DNA of 64,000 nt from NCBI GenBank assembly GCA_001600095.1, contig BCIX01000005.1, forward strand, positions 1,184,523-1,248,522, read 5' to 3'. The notes under the pieces are model-generated. The model was not told where the DNA came from. It ran no database searches and saw only the letters and a program-made list of their open reading frames with translations. Source of the stretch: Bullera alba (Eukaryota; Basidiomycota; Tremellomycetes; Tremellales; Bulleraceae). Below are positions 46,128 through 56,871 of this stretch, piece after piece; positions within the stretch are counted from its first letter, which is position 1, and each line of letters begins with the position of its first letter. A program made the position numbers and the translations under genes.

Positions 46128-47183
46128 ATGTCCAACCCCACTTACCAAGAGATGGAGGCCAAGAGGCTCGAGGTGAGTACATACCATCTCCGAAGGACGC
46201 GTGCAACGCTGACCGACCCTACCCTGTAGATGATCTCGTCCTTCAAGCACCTGGCGGCCGCAATGACGCGATGTGTCTCCATCATTGAAGACTACACCCG
46301 TCTCTCGCCTCAAGACCTCCCAGCCTCGGGCGGCAGCTTGCCCACTTTGGCCAACGCCATCAGCTCCAACATTCCAATCTTGGACGAGGAGGCCGCGACC
46401 GGCAAAAAGGCTGGCAAAGCCAAGAAGGAGAAGAAGATCAAAGACCCCAATGCGCCCAAGCGTCCACCATCCGCTTACATCCTGTTCCAAAACGAGATCC
46501 GAGAGGACATCCGGGCTGCCAACCCAGGAATCGCGTACAAGGACGTGCTGAACGTCGTCTCAGAGAGATGGAAGAACCTCTCTGAGAGCGAGAAGAAGGT
46601 GAGTCATTCGCGGCCTGTGAGACTCTCACTGACTCTGCGACAGGTCTACGAGGGTGCCTATGCCGATGCTCAAAACGTCTTCAAGGAGGCGGACTCGCTG
46701 TACAAGGCGGCCGGTGGTGTGAGTCGGTTGTCCTTCCAGCCTGCAATTGGATGCTGATCATGATCAGGCCAATCCACCCGCGGTCGTGGCCCCAGAGTCG
46801 TCTGATGACGACTCATCCTCCGACTCGTCTTCGGACGAATCAGACGTGAGACAAGCCATCAGCTAATGACGAACTCCGACTGATATATTGTAGGCCCCGG
46901 TGCCCGCCAAAGTCGCGGTCTCGACTTCCAAGGGAAAAGCCTCAAAGAGCGCCTACCCACCTACCATCACGCCCCAGACTCTGAACGCTGCCGTGGCTGC
47001 TGTGGCCGGCTCGACTCCTCAGAGCAAGGAGAAGAAAGACAAGAAGAGGAAGAACAAGGAGGAGGAGGCCGCGGTCAGCGCCGTCGTCGCACCAGAGACC
47101 GAGAAGAAGGTGAATCCATACGACCAATCTTTGGATATTGTGCCGTACTGACAGACTCGCAGAAGAAGAAGAAGAAGGAGTAA
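46128..47183 (+). CDS. HMG-box chromatin protein (HMO1/NHP6-like)
   Basis: DNA-bending nuclear protein, about 250 residues in six or seven exons. The N-terminus is a helical region (YQEMEAKRLEMISSFKHLAA, MTRCVSIIEDYTRLS). A Lys-rich linker (GKKAGKAKKEKKIKDP) leads into one HMG box: NAPKRPPSAYILFQNEIRED, then YKDVLNVVSERWKNLSESEK and a last helix VYEGAYADAQNVFKEADSLY. After it come an acidic/Ser run (SSDDDSSSDSSSDESD) and Ala-rich and Lys-rich ends; the final exon is only KKKKKE, with TAA at 47181-47183. One box with an N-terminal dimer-like region and a basic tail fits an HMO1-like rather than a bare NHP6-like protein, but this is not certain. Confidence 0.85.
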
Positions 47184-47655
47184 TGGTTCCCACTGGTTTC
47201 AAGGTTTAGGTCTGTTGTCTGATATACGAGTATATGCGATCTCTTGGTTTCTCTCCTTTTGATTCCTCCGATAAGACTAACGGATGTCTCGATATCTCGG
47301 GTGCATGGTTTGTTAGCAGACTAGATAGCTTCTGGCGTTTTCTCTGACCCGGCAGCCGTACTAATGTAGCGATCTGACGGCGGGGGCCGGCAACACACGG
47401 ATCAAGCCCCGACTGTTCGCTCAAACTCTTGGACCAACCTCCTTAGATCAAGATGCGAAGCGGAGAGACAGGATAAAGGATCTTTGGGGTGATACACAGA
47501 TGGTTGACGACGCTGCGGGGTACAATGGAGGATCACAGTCGACCACCTGATGTTGGGTAAGCGCGACGATATCATGCGTTCTAGGTTGATACACTTTGCA
47601 GTTGACCACCCTCACTGGCCACTCTAGCAATCAAGGTCTACCATTGCCTGGTGCT
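47184..47655. other. Intergenic, 472 bp
   Basis: No gene seen; contains the 3' end of the HMG gene and the promoter of the next gene. Confidence 0.5.
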
Positions 47656-48675
47656 ATGTCCGGCACCATGGGTACTTTCGACATGGGGCGACTCGACTCC
47701 TCCTTGCATGATATCGCGAAGGATCTCGACACCAATAATATCGCGCAGGACCACGAGACCAGTACTGCAACATACGGCACATTGTGCACCGTGCAAGGCG
47801 TAATCGATCTCGGGCCCGATATCGACCTTATAACAGTAGGCTTCAATCCGTCCGACTCCGTCGATACTCTGCCATTTACACCTGACGGATTGGTCGATAT
47901 CACTCTAGACCACGACTCTATCATTTTGGAAAGCAGGGATACCGAGCCCGCGCTGCCGGACACCAGTAGCAATCGGGTGCGAGTCAGCCAGTCCTGGCCC
48001 CCACTGCGACTGAAGGACGGATCGATCTGTCGTGAAATGGTGGTGTCGATACCTGGTCTCGATAGGCAGAATCACTTCAATTTCGCTCAAGCCAACAGCG
48101 CCAGAGAAGCGTCCATTGAACCGAGCGAAGTATGCAAAGTCACGCTGATCTGCTCCCACGAGCACCACAACCCCGACGACTACAATACCTCATTCAACAG
48201 GCAGATCTCCCTCGTCACAGACAACAATGCTACTATCACTGGATTCATCAGATCAGAGGTATCAAACGCTCACATGGGACTCACCAGTCGTTGGTGGACA
48301 GATCCCGGAGAGCAACCACCACCGGCGGTATCATCGGGCATGTTGGCAATCCCACAAGGTGAACACGAGAAGAAGTCCAAGATTGAGATCATTTCGGAGC
48401 AGTCGCTTCCCGGTCGGTCGCAGAGGAGTATCAGTTTCAGGATAGACTCTGATCTCTTGGACAATCGGGATAGGGATCAATGGCGGATCATGGACTGGGA
48501 CCCCACTCGATACAAAGTGTTCATCGATGGTCTCGACTCTGATGCCACGCTTAACATCGTCAAGAAGAACCGCGATCCTTCTCCACGACAAGAGGTTGAA
48601 GAAGTAGCTGAGTCGACGGAAGGAATGACAGGTTCTTTGACTTACTTTGTCCCGGACAATCTCGACGACGACTAG
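47656..48675 (+). CDS. Unknown protein, tandem pair A1
   Basis: A single uninterrupted exon of 339 residues, unusual in this intron-rich window. No signal peptide or membrane helix; acidic overall. Several blocks are shared with the gene at 49235: SIILESR, LRLKDGSICREMVVSIPGLD, ITGFIRSEV, SLPGRSQRSISFRI, WRIMDWDPTRYKVF and GSLTYFVP near the C-terminus. The alternation of short beta-like blocks suggests a compact beta-rich fold. I do not recognise a named family. The ATG at 47656 was chosen because the frame upstream has no earlier ATG. The tail before the last block is Glu-rich (RQEVEEVAESTE). Confidence 0.75.
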   Translation: MSGTMGTFDMGRLDSSLHDIAKDLDTNNIAQDHETSTATYGTLCTVQGVIDLGPDIDLITVGFNPSDSVDTLPFTPDGLVDITLDHDSIILESRDTEPALPDTSSNRVRVSQSWPPLRLKDGSICREMVVSIPGLDRQNHFNFAQANSAREASIEPSEVCKVTLICSHEHHNPDDYNTSFNRQISLVTDNNATITGFIRSEVSNAHMGLTSRWWTDPGEQPPPAVSSGMLAIPQGEHEKKSKIEIISEQSLPGRSQRSISFRIDSDLLDNRDRDQWRIMDWDPTRYKVFIDGLDSDATLNIVKKNRDPSPRQEVEEVAESTEGMTGSLTYFVPDNLDDD

Positions 48676-49234
48676 TGCGTGATTTGCCCTGAGATGACCT
48701 CCTGGCCTGGTGGATGCATCTTTGGCTCGATAGTCTAAGCGTCAGCTCGAGTACGCGATCCGGAGAAGGCGTTAGATACCCCTGGTACTCTGGATCCTGG
48801 AATCCTCGACAGCCGGCAAGACTCTACGCAATGATCAGTTTCCATTTCCCACAATGACTTAAGTATGCCTGAGGGCTGTAGAGTCGACAGAGGTCACCAG
48901 AAGGTGTAACATGGTATGGCAGCCGCCGAGTCCGCTCGCGCTGTCTCACAAGTCACCGATCGTTTCGCCGAGCTCCTGCAGAGTGAAGCCCTCCTTTGTG
49001 AGCTTGACCGTGAGACTCGGACTGAGACGTTTCGGGGCTGGAGGCTCGCACATGCGCGACATGACGGACTGTCAAATGTCATAGGAGCTGAAGGAGGTGT
49101 CTAAAAAAGGTAATGCGACGCACTCAGAACGTCTCAGCGCCGGCGGTGGGAACAATCGACCCAGTGTCAGTCAGCATAAGTATGTATCGAATTGGGTCTG
49201 GGAGTAGACTAAGCTCCCTCCGACACCCCGCAAA
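48676..49234. other. Intergenic between tandem pair, 559 bp
   Basis: No gene supported. A 62-codon frame at 48916-49104 exists but has no splice or homology support. Confidence 0.45.
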
Positions 49235-50032
49235 ATGGCCCCAGATGACGAAGCCGCCGTGGAGGGCACCTACAGCATCGTCCAAGAGGACATTGTTTCC
49301 ACAGACGACCCTTCTAAGCCGAGATTCGCCCTCGCTAAGGGTCAGAAAGACAGTTTTACATCGACCGGCGAACGTGTCGTGGTCAGATGTTTATTGGACA
49401 AGAGCAGCATCATCCTCGAATCCCGACACAAACATTACGCCTCACCTCTCGTGCTCAAAGATGGATCCATTTGCCGCGAGATCGTAATCTCCCTCCATGG
49501 CCTCGATCGCCTCAGCGGGTATGGCGATACTGGGGTCAATCCGGACTTCCCAGATCGAGCTCCGAGGGAGGATTGCGAGGTGACCTTTGTGACCTATGAT
49601 TATCACGATTCACCAGATTCATACGACACGGTGTTGAGCAGACCAGTCGCCATCTCGAGGGATACTTCAGCCAGCGTTACTGGATTTGTTAGGGATGAAG
49701 TGATTTCCACTTGTCAACAAACTGGATTCACGTCAAATCTTGCTGGAGCGGATTTCTGGTCCATTCTTCGCCATACCAATGGACAAAACCTGCCCGATAG
49801 GTCGGCAAGGAGTATCTCAGTGCAGATCACTTCTAACCTCTTGCGCGATGAGCACAATCATCGATGGCGGACCATGGACTGGGACCCTGCTCGATTTATA
49901 GTCCTCGGAGATGACGATCCCGATGCCGATCTAACAATCCTGCGTCCCAGCACCAACGCCGTCAAGACAGAAGATACCGCTCAAGGATCGCTGACGTACT
50001 TCGTCCCATCGACGACAGGTAGTGATTACTGA
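49235..50032 (+). CDS. Unknown protein, tandem pair A2
   Basis: A single exon of 265 residues, shorter than its neighbour A1 because the N-terminus lacks about 70 residues. Shared blocks appear in the same order: SSIILESRHKHYASP, LVLKDGSICREIVISLHGLD, SVTGFVRDEVIS, LPDRSARSISVQITSNLL, HRWRTMDWDPARFIVL and QGSLTYFVPS at the end. The two genes are clearly an old tandem duplication: the blocks are strongly kept while the spacers have changed. Both being intronless, with the same stop context, fits duplication of one intronless ancestor. Function unknown. Confidence 0.75.
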   Translation: MAPDDEAAVEGTYSIVQEDIVSTDDPSKPRFALAKGQKDSFTSTGERVVVRCLLDKSSIILESRHKHYASPLVLKDGSICREIVISLHGLDRLSGYGDTGVNPDFPDRAPREDCEVTFVTYDYHDSPDSYDTVLSRPVAISRDTSASVTGFVRDEVISTCQQTGFTSNLAGADFWSILRHTNGQNLPDRSARSISVQITSNLLRDEHNHRWRTMDWDPARFIVLGDDDPDADLTILRPSTNAVKTEDTAQGSLTYFVPSTTGSDY

Positions 50033-50381
50033 AAGTAGGTCAGTTTCATCTGGGGCGACTACCGTTCCGAAGCGAAACAGCGGCGAGTATGTTCTGTGGC
50101 GTGAATGTGTTGGGAGCTCCAAGCCGTACGAGTATGAATCAACCTCCATGCATGATCCGTCCTCATTGTCCTTCGGCGTTGGATGTGTTCCGCCTCCATG
50201 TCCAGTCTCCTCGGCTCCTTCGTCCTACGTCTTTGCAACGGCGTGCCGGGCAACGGGATTGATTCGCGCCTGGGGTTTCCGTAGGTTGAAGGTTCATCGC
50301 AAAGGATACCCAACACCGCTGGAATGCCGGTCTCATCGCTGCAGATTGCTGTCCTTCCTCAAACTCCTCCAGCGATTCGTC
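50033..50381. other. Convergent 3' intergenic, 349 bp
   Basis: Between A2 and the ACT-domain gene on the other strand; nothing recognised. Confidence 0.5.
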
Positions 50382-50816
50382 TCACCGTTCCGCCTTGGCT
50401 TCTTCCGAGACCCGCTCCAATATCCTCACCGCGTCTTCGCGTCGCTTGTAGCTGACATACAGGTGATCGTGCCAATATGCCGCAAGGACATTACAGCTAA
50501 TCCTCTCTTTCGCCAACGCCGTCGATACGGCTGCCGTCAGACCCACTGCATCCAGAGCGGAATGTACGTCGAGTGTGATCCGGGCGAAGGTTGAGGTTGA
50601 GTCGTATGTGATCTTGTCGGCGTCTGCCTCCGTGGTCCTTATCACCAGTGTAGTCCCCTCTCGTTCTTGCATGACCGCCGTGGGGAGGATAGAGAGAGTA
50701 GGGACGGGTGTGCCGTTGGGAAAGGGGAGGAAGAGGAATGCTCCGCTCTCAAGCCTTGGTTTCATACTGGACAGGAGGACTGCGAGATCGCGTTCAGGCT
50801 GGGCGAGTGTGGACAT
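50382..50816 (-). CDS. ACT-domain protein (DUF2241/ACT_7 type)
   Basis: A single exon of 144 residues. Starts MSTLAQPERDLAVLLSSMKP, followed by LESGAFLFLPFPNGTPV and EREGTTLVIRTTEADADKIT. The ACT-like part is FARITLDVHSALDAVGLTAA then ISCNVLAAYWHDHLYVSYKR, matching the small stand-alone ACT proteins of the DUF2241 type; the length is typical. ACT domains bind amino acids as regulators, but the ligand and partner of these stand-alone proteins are unknown. Start and stop are clear. Confidence 0.85.
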   Translation of the reverse strand: MSTLAQPERDLAVLLSSMKPRLESGAFLFLPFPNGTPVPTLSILPTAVMQEREGTTLVIRTTEADADKITYDSTSTFARITLDVHSALDAVGLTAAVSTALAKERISCNVLAAYWHDHLYVSYKRREDAVRILERVSEEAKAER

Positions 50817-51334
50817 GGTGATCTAGTTTGTGGTGAGAGGAGGTTTGCTGAACAAGTTGATGGCAAGGACAACATGATATTCCAGCCCAAACCTATACAA
50901 TTTCGACTTAGAGCAAACGACGATGTAGAGTCGTAGACGAGCGCTAGGATCGGCTTCCTTATTTTAGGCTCAACTTACTTCCGAGAGATCTCAGATCTCG
51001 GTACGTACTCTCGGTCGCAGATCGCAGCGTCGCAAAGAGGGCTCTGTTCAGCCTGATCTGTGTCCAGCAGCTCTCGAATCCAGGTCATCGATGACTAGAT
51101 GACTCACCCTCCTCACCGTGATACGATAGGTCACAGACTCACAGTGTCACACTAGGTGTTAAGGTGTCACTTGGTCAACTGGTAGTCTCAGTCAAGTCAT
51201 GGTCCAACCTCCGACTGCATACATACTCAGGGCTAACTACTACGGCCTGATCGAAGAATCATAAATAGCGAGTTCCGACAGTGTGACTGTTGACACAAAC
51301 TTCAGCCGTCTTGGAGCCCGACGATCAGATCTGA
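50817..51334. other. Intergenic, 518 bp
   Basis: Promoter of the ACT-domain gene and 3' end of the next minus-strand gene; no gene seen. Confidence 0.5.
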
Positions 51335-52466
51335 TCAGTTTGACCCTTGACCCTTGGAGCTCTTCTGAGCCTGCTCCATGGAGTCCAACGTCTTCTGATC
51401 CTCCTCAAGAGCCTCGGACATTGCTTCAAACTCAGTCTTGTACACTTGGACCATTGCCATGTCGTCATCGGAAACCGCGACGGCGGTACCTTGGTCGGCA
51501 ACTTTCTCGTTCCAGAATTCGGTCATGAAGCGAGTGAAGACCGTTCCATGAACTGTAAGTCCCCGGTTCGCTGTCCTTGATCAGAGGCACCATCAGTCTC
51601 TCGCTGATAAGTTGCTCGTGCTCTGAGATTACATTAGTCATCAACCGCTCAGGCTGGGGAAAGCGTAGGATGGCTCGCTAAGACTTGCACTTACTGCTGA
51701 ACGTAGACCAGTGCTCGTTGCCGTTGAGGTAAGTGTCAAATACGGAGTGGAGATTCGTTCTGGCATTCACGTCCGTAGGATCTTCGAGGACTGACATGTC
51801 AGCCTCCATCATGGCCGCGTGGGTCTGATTACGCCAAACTTGATTGAACTTCGCAGCTGTGGCGTTGTCGATTGGATCGTTAGAACAATCATACAGCGAC
51901 AAGGCCAAGTTCCTCAACTCAGCCTCGGGTTTCAAGGCCTCCAGCGCAGTTCGGAGCGTCCTGTAACGGGTATTTTTGAGCTGCTGAGAGATCAGTCTTG
52001 CGCTGACAATCTGCGCGTCGATCATTTGGAGTTCCTCGGTAGTGGCCCTGCTGGTGGAGGCTCCGGCCTTCCAAGCCTCCAATGCGGGCACGGCTGAGTA
52101 TTTCATATGGGACTGAAGCTTCATCAAGGTACCGGCTTCATCATCATGGTGAATGTACGTTTCTCTGAGGATCTCGTCGCCTTTTTCTGACGGTCACTGT
52201 GTGTCAGCAGGTCTACATCGGAGAGGGAGGAGTGTGACGGATGGACCTCTGCCAAACTCACTATTCCAAAGGGGAATAAAAGTGTTCAGGTCCTCGACAT
52301 CCTGCACGGCTGCGGACACTTTCTTTTGGTCATACTCCTCGGCAGAAGCCAACTCGGTCGCCGCTGCCTGGAAGCTCAAGAGGCTCCCATCAAGTATCTC
52401 CTTACCGTCGCCATACACCTTTTCGAGTCTAACATTGTCTCTCGGCGCGTGAGCTGAAGACGACAT
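51335..52466 (-). CDS. Unknown protein, dispersed pair B1
   Basis: Three exons on the minus strand, roughly 300 residues. From 52466: MSSSAHAPRDNVRLEKVYGD, a helical stretch with LSFQAAATELASAEEYD, then an intron after PLWN; the frame resumes with KGDEILRETYIHHDD. The middle exon is helical and ends GNEHWSTFS. After a ~150-nt intron, the last exon begins HGTVFTRFMTEFWNEKVA and ends at 51335 with a Glu/Gln-rich tail. The end of the middle exon and the start of the last exon match the gene at 56872 (NWALFG, then FAEFMSTYWTEQA) and are split by an intron at the same place and phase. No named domain recognised. Confidence 0.65.
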
Positions 52467-54128
52467 GGCTGAGTGATGGGTGTTGGCGTCGGCAGAATTG
52501 GTACTATGGATGAAGTTTTGGACCAATGGATGAGTTCTGTGAAGGTCGTATGTGAGGACAGGGATGGAAGCGGACGAGGGAAGCCGTGGTGGGAAGGCTG
52601 GTATATGTATGTTCGTGGTTGGCCCCGGGGGAGCCAGCTTGGTCACAGTCTGCCCCATGTTAGAAGTGTGAATGAAAGGAGGGCATATGAGTGAAAAAGA
52701 GGTGTTTGTGACGTCAGTCGGCGATCCATTGATGGAGTGATGCTAGTCGTTGTTAGTCCAAACGCTTTACAAGTCCACCCCTGCTACTTGACCATCGCGG
52801 AGCTTCACGAGCCTTCGCTGTTGTAGAGTATTAGTCGCAACCGAGGTCACCCAAAGGAGGTCCACGCACTGCGTAGTGGGCGCATGTATGCAGCATATGT
52901 GACGTGTTGCATCAGTAACTTACTGCATCAAAGGTGGTTCTGTATGAGTGTGGCAGATGGGGATTGGAGTCTGGATAGTGTCAGCGCACACAGCCTGGTC
53001 AGGCCTCGGCCATCAACATCGTGACCGTTGTGATGACGCACGGTGTCAAGGACACTGCGACTGCGGAGCAAATTCCGAAAGAGCAGCATTCACCTCCAGC
53101 AGCTGGCTAGCAACTGTGTCACCCGTGCTGGTGACATCATTCTCCTCGTGGCCCGGGGTGGAAGGGACAGATCTGCCCAGAGCCTTGAAAACACTTCGCG
53201 AAATCCGCCTTAGTTTTGACTCCTCTTTGGAATCGTCTCTTGAATACTGCGACTGGAGAGGCTGGTATGTGCCTAGTACGCTCGATTGTCGGGAGACAGG
53301 TTGCACTCGCTGTGCAGGATATTGGAAGGACAAAGGCAGGATTGAGGTTGGATTGGATCAAGATCGGATTGAGGTTGGATTGAGGCAGGATGCCAGTCGA
53401 ATCTCGCTTCAGCGCTTCAGCTCGCGCCTCTCCCCATGAAGAGCAACCGTGGACGAGCGTTCTCACATCGGCTTTCCCCGAATTGAGCCGTTTGATCCCG
53501 TCGCATCGTTCGAAATGTCTCCACAGGCCAGCACGATCTCTATAGTACCGAGGTCGCTCTCTACGACGTCGACGGCCGCGATTAGTGGTTTCGACCGGCT
53601 CGTGTATGGCCCGTCGCGAACCTTCCCGTGGACACTGGCTCGAAGTGGACTCGCCGAACGATACAAGTACAAATGCACGAGACCGGAACGTTGACTGCGC
53701 AGACGACACGCTGCGAGTGCGGGTGGCCCTCTTGATCGAGCTGATGCTGAGTCGGCGCCGTGGCCTCCGCAGCAATCAGAGTCAAGGACGATTTTGAGCG
53801 GTGAGAAGAGAGCAGGGCTAGACTGTTGACGCTTGTCAGGAACGTAGTAGCTCTTCGGCACGGACCATTGGGTCTCCCGCTTGCCCCGCGGTTGCACCCT
53901 CGCCCGGCTTCGACTCACACAGCGTTTGGTGCAAGGTCACTATGAGAAGCTTGACACTAGGAGTAGAATGGGGATAGGCCAAACACTGCGTCGGGCGAGA
54001 AAATTCACTCCAAAAGTCCGTGCACGCCCGGACACAAACAGTCAATCGTCAGTGTAAAGCGGTCGCGTATGGAGCAGCACTGACAGCCCGATAGCCCTCC
54101 GACACTTTACTCTACGACCGTTATCAGC
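52467..54128. other. No confident gene, 1.7 kb
   Basis: Several protein-like frames compete on both strands (minus 53046-53333 with a Ser/Gln-rich end; minus 53463-53918; plus 53449-53694), but none has both an ATG and a workable set of splice sites. It may hold a small gene I could not resolve. A 27-bp direct repeat lies at about 53339-53390. Confidence 0.4.
53339..53390. repeat. 27-bp direct repeat, two copies
   Basis: GGATTGAGGTTGGATTG occurs twice with a spacing of about 27 bp, in the order copy, ATCAAGATC spacer, copy. Small and probably neutral. Confidence 0.6.
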
Positions 54129-55677
54129 ATGGCAGAGCGCTCACAGTGGTCAAAGGTCACCGACGGGGAAAAGAAACGAGGCGGAAACCGGGTGCACACC
54201 GCGCTAGACCCAGTCGCCGTAGCCCCCATTACACACCCTCTGTCGACCAAAGCCTTGACATCGATGACCAGTGGTGTAGACCTCATAGGAGCTGTTTGAC
54301 AGGGCAGAGTGGATGGTCTGGAGCTGGGAACCCACGGGGAGAAGCTTTTTTGGTCGCATCGTGAGTCCATGCCGATCCGGATTCCGGTCGCCTTCGACTC
54401 CTCAATGGGTATAGCCTATCTGGGTGTCCGGCACTAAAGATGCTCTAGGTCGCCGAAGACTAGCCACCCGACCTTGATCACTCTTGGGATCGCTTCGCTG
54501 GGTCAATCCCGACTGGGCATGGTCGTCTCGCGCCGAGGAACCGTCGTCACCGCTCGATATACCGGACACACCCCTTGATCCCATACACAGCTTTCAATGC
54601 CAGAGCTCTAAGTCACACTGCGACCCAACGACGGGGATACGGATGCACAAACTTGCATGCCCGCTCGGGACAGAACCTCTGAAGCATATGGAGTGGTAAG
54701 AAGTGGTCATCCGGTGAGTGCTTGTGGCGAATGGTCATCGGGAGTATATAGTAGCGATATGCCACTCGATTGCCATGAGCTGACCAATCGCTATAGCGCC
54801 GACCACCCGCGGCAGCTCACTATCGATCTGCCAGAGCACGTTTCCAATGCAGAGGTCGAGGGCCAGGGGCTTATCCGCCCTGGAATCGCCTGGCACGAGC
54901 CATACCGACTGGCTTCCGCATTCACCCCATACACCGCCTCTTGCGGCAATGCGTCCGACCCCAAATAGGCTGGTGCCGGCCAGCTACGAGCAACTACTCT
55001 CAGCACCCGATTCGTACGTGCTGGCCGAAGCATGCGAGGTGGTCGGAGCGCTCCCAGCGTGAGTGCACCGCCCTGGCATCGCTCTTCACGGTGTCATCGG
55101 TAGAGCCTTTTGGAATGAGCAACGCTGACGACCTCTGGACTACAGGACCCCAATGCCTATCCACTAGACCGCATCCTAGCCATCCCTCCCGCCCGGGTCA
55201 ACATCTCTGGAGAATTTGAGACAAACGAAATGGCCCAAGTTTCGCCAAACAACCTACCTATCGTTCATCCCCTACATTCACCAATTCAACAAGTCTGTCA
55301 CGCCCCATCAGCAGATGTGCCCGGCGCGCACAAGGGGTTTGGCTCCATTACCAGCTCCGTATGAGCTCGGCAGAGCACACGAATTGGTTTTTGATACCCA
55401 CCTGGAGCGAGTGCATCAACTTCAGCACGCCATCTTGCCCAGCGCCGACAGTATGGCCGGTGGTCTGACGCCGCTGACGATTCTCCCCAGACATCTCGCC
55501 ATCTATCACGACCCAAGCGACTTTTATACACTCTACCGGTCCCAACGTACACGCCCATACTTGTCCAAGCACCACACCACCCTGTCCCCGGCCACAATCG
55601 CAAACTTTCGATCCCTCATAAATCCGCCCGGTACCGCATCCTCTCAGAGTCTGGCTCGGGTGGTGCCCCGAGGATAG
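54129..55677 (+). pseudogene. Unresolved coding signal, possibly a decayed gene
   Basis: Several stretches look translated but do not join. One at 54748-54968 runs from SSDMPLDCHELTNRYSADHP to HEPYRLASAFTPYTA and then hits a TAG. One at 54941-55059 is in another frame (RLVPASYEQLLSAPDSYVLA) and ends at a good donor (GTGAGTGC). After the matching acceptor at 55145, DPNAYPLDRILAIPPARVN lies in a frame that the donor phase does not reach. A last stretch to 55677 contains YELGRAHELVFDTHLERVHQ. At least two frame breaks remain whichever introns are used. Either a pseudogene, an assembly error, or an exon structure I missed; an unrecognised protein in any case. Confidence 0.3.
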
Positions 55678-55932
55678 GAGGAGAATAACCGGGTAGGACT
55701 ATCGCCAGGGTATGGGAGAGCATAGGGGGGGAGCGAGATTTGGCATAAGGTGAATTCACCACTCACTACACCCACCCACCGTCATCTCGCATATTAACGA
55801 TCACTGCTGGCGATACTGACTGGCCCTCTAGGTTGACCACGACCCTCACGACCAAGCCGTATCACTTCTCCAGCACTCCCCACCTCCACCTGCCGCCTCC
55901 CGGGTTCAATCCGTTTCGAAACCGCCGGCACC
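55678..55932. other. Short non-coding spacer
   Basis: Spacer of 255 bp. An open frame with good composition on the minus strand (to 55797) overlaps the next gene in an alternative frame. Confidence 0.35.
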
Positions 55933-56229
55933 TCACGGCCTAGCGAGTCTACAGGTCCATGCATAGTCAGGGGAGCTGCAGCCATGTTCAGTGGAGGGCA
56001 TGAAGGGTTTGAGGTGATTAGACGGTGAGTTCGCTTTGGAAACTGTGGATTCTCATGCCGATTCCATAAGCCGGAGACGAGAACGACGCTCACGACCCAG
56101 TAGACCTGCTTGGACTCGCGCCACGACCCTGGAAATTCGCAAGAGTGCTCGTATGGACTGGAGAAGCTCAGCACAGGACACGACTGCGTGAAGAATGGCC
56201 GCCACGCTGCTGTACATCGAGTCGATCAT
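55933..56229 (-). CDS. Putative small protein, 81 aa
   Basis: Two exons, 56229-56094 and 56042-55933, are separated by a 51-nt intron with a GTGAGC donor and a CACAG acceptor, and join in frame to 81 residues. The N-terminus is hydrophobic/helical (MYSSVAAILHAVVSCAELLQ after a short MIDS) and could be a signal or anchor. The rest is polar (LSKANSPSNHLKPFMPST). A TATA box sits about 45 bp before the ATG. The caveat is that, in the second exon, another frame stays open longer (to 55797), reachable only with a different first exon. I give the version in which all phases agree. No family recognised. Confidence 0.35.
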
Positions 56230-56271
56230 CGACCCCGATCACTCGCTTGACCCCTCACTCGAATGCCTTCC

Positions 56272-56277
56272 TTTATA
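56272..56277 (-). promoter_or_regulatory. TATA box on the minus strand
   Basis: Reads GTATAAAGGAAGG on the minus strand, 43-48 bp before the ATG at 56229. Confidence 0.4.
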
Positions 56278-56466
56278 CATACTCTGGTCTCCTGGACATG
56301 ATGGACATGATGAGGAAGGAAGTCCGGGGTGAGGAATCAAGGGAGTGTCATGTGTAACACTCTACCATGGCTGCTTCTTGTCGCGAAATGATTTCGGCGG
56401 AGGCGAATCAGTTCGACTGCTGCGACGCGTAAGATATCGTCTCATGCTCCGCCGATACCGAGAGGA

Positions 56467-56687
56467 GCGAACACTATATTCGGAGTAGTGCATACCTCTG
56501 AACGTTTACCTTCCTTCGACGCAGCTCGATTGCTGTCTGATCAAGCAGTGAGCACTATACGCATACCTCTGAAACCTCTACGAACCTTTGATGCCGCCCG
56601 ATCGCCGTCTTAGCGGGCGAGCACTATACACATGCTCTGAAACCTCTACTGTCCTTTGATGCGATCCGATCAGTGTCTCTGATGGCT
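56467..56687. repeat. About 69-bp tandem repeat, three diverged copies
   Basis: Copies start at about 56467, 56550 and 56619. The last two are exactly 69 bp apart. Shared blocks in order: GAGCACTATAC, then CATACCTCTGAAACCTCTAC (CATGCTCTGAAACC in the third copy), CCTTTGATGC and CCGATC followed by GTCT. The first copy is longer and more diverged. The TATAC, CTCTGAAAC and CCTTTGATG blocks are kept better than the spacers between them. Confidence 0.7.
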
Positions 56688-56871
56688 TGGTGAGGGTGGA
56701 CCAGTGGGCTGAGCATGTCTGTCGTCTCGCTGTGGAACAGAGCAGACCCTCACAAATGTTACCCGTTAACTTCGGTCAAGGTTTTCAGTATTTGGCATGG
56801 ATGTCGTGAGAAGCGTAAGCACCTTCAACGTCAGATGCATGGTACGGAAAGCGCTGTCATAAGTGCAATGA

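Larger units (their letters stand above)
56230..56871. other. Intergenic with 69-bp repeats, 642 bp
   Basis: Contains the TATA box of the small minus-strand gene and the repeat cluster 56467-56687, listed separately. No gene seen. Confidence 0.5.

Noticed and set aside
53046..53775. Minus-strand frames with Ser/Gln-rich and Arg-rich sequence
   Set aside because: Protein-like in places, and a donor (GTGAGA) and acceptor (CACAG) exist, but the joined frame has no start and a competing plus-strand frame is equally good. Reported only as an unresolved stretch.
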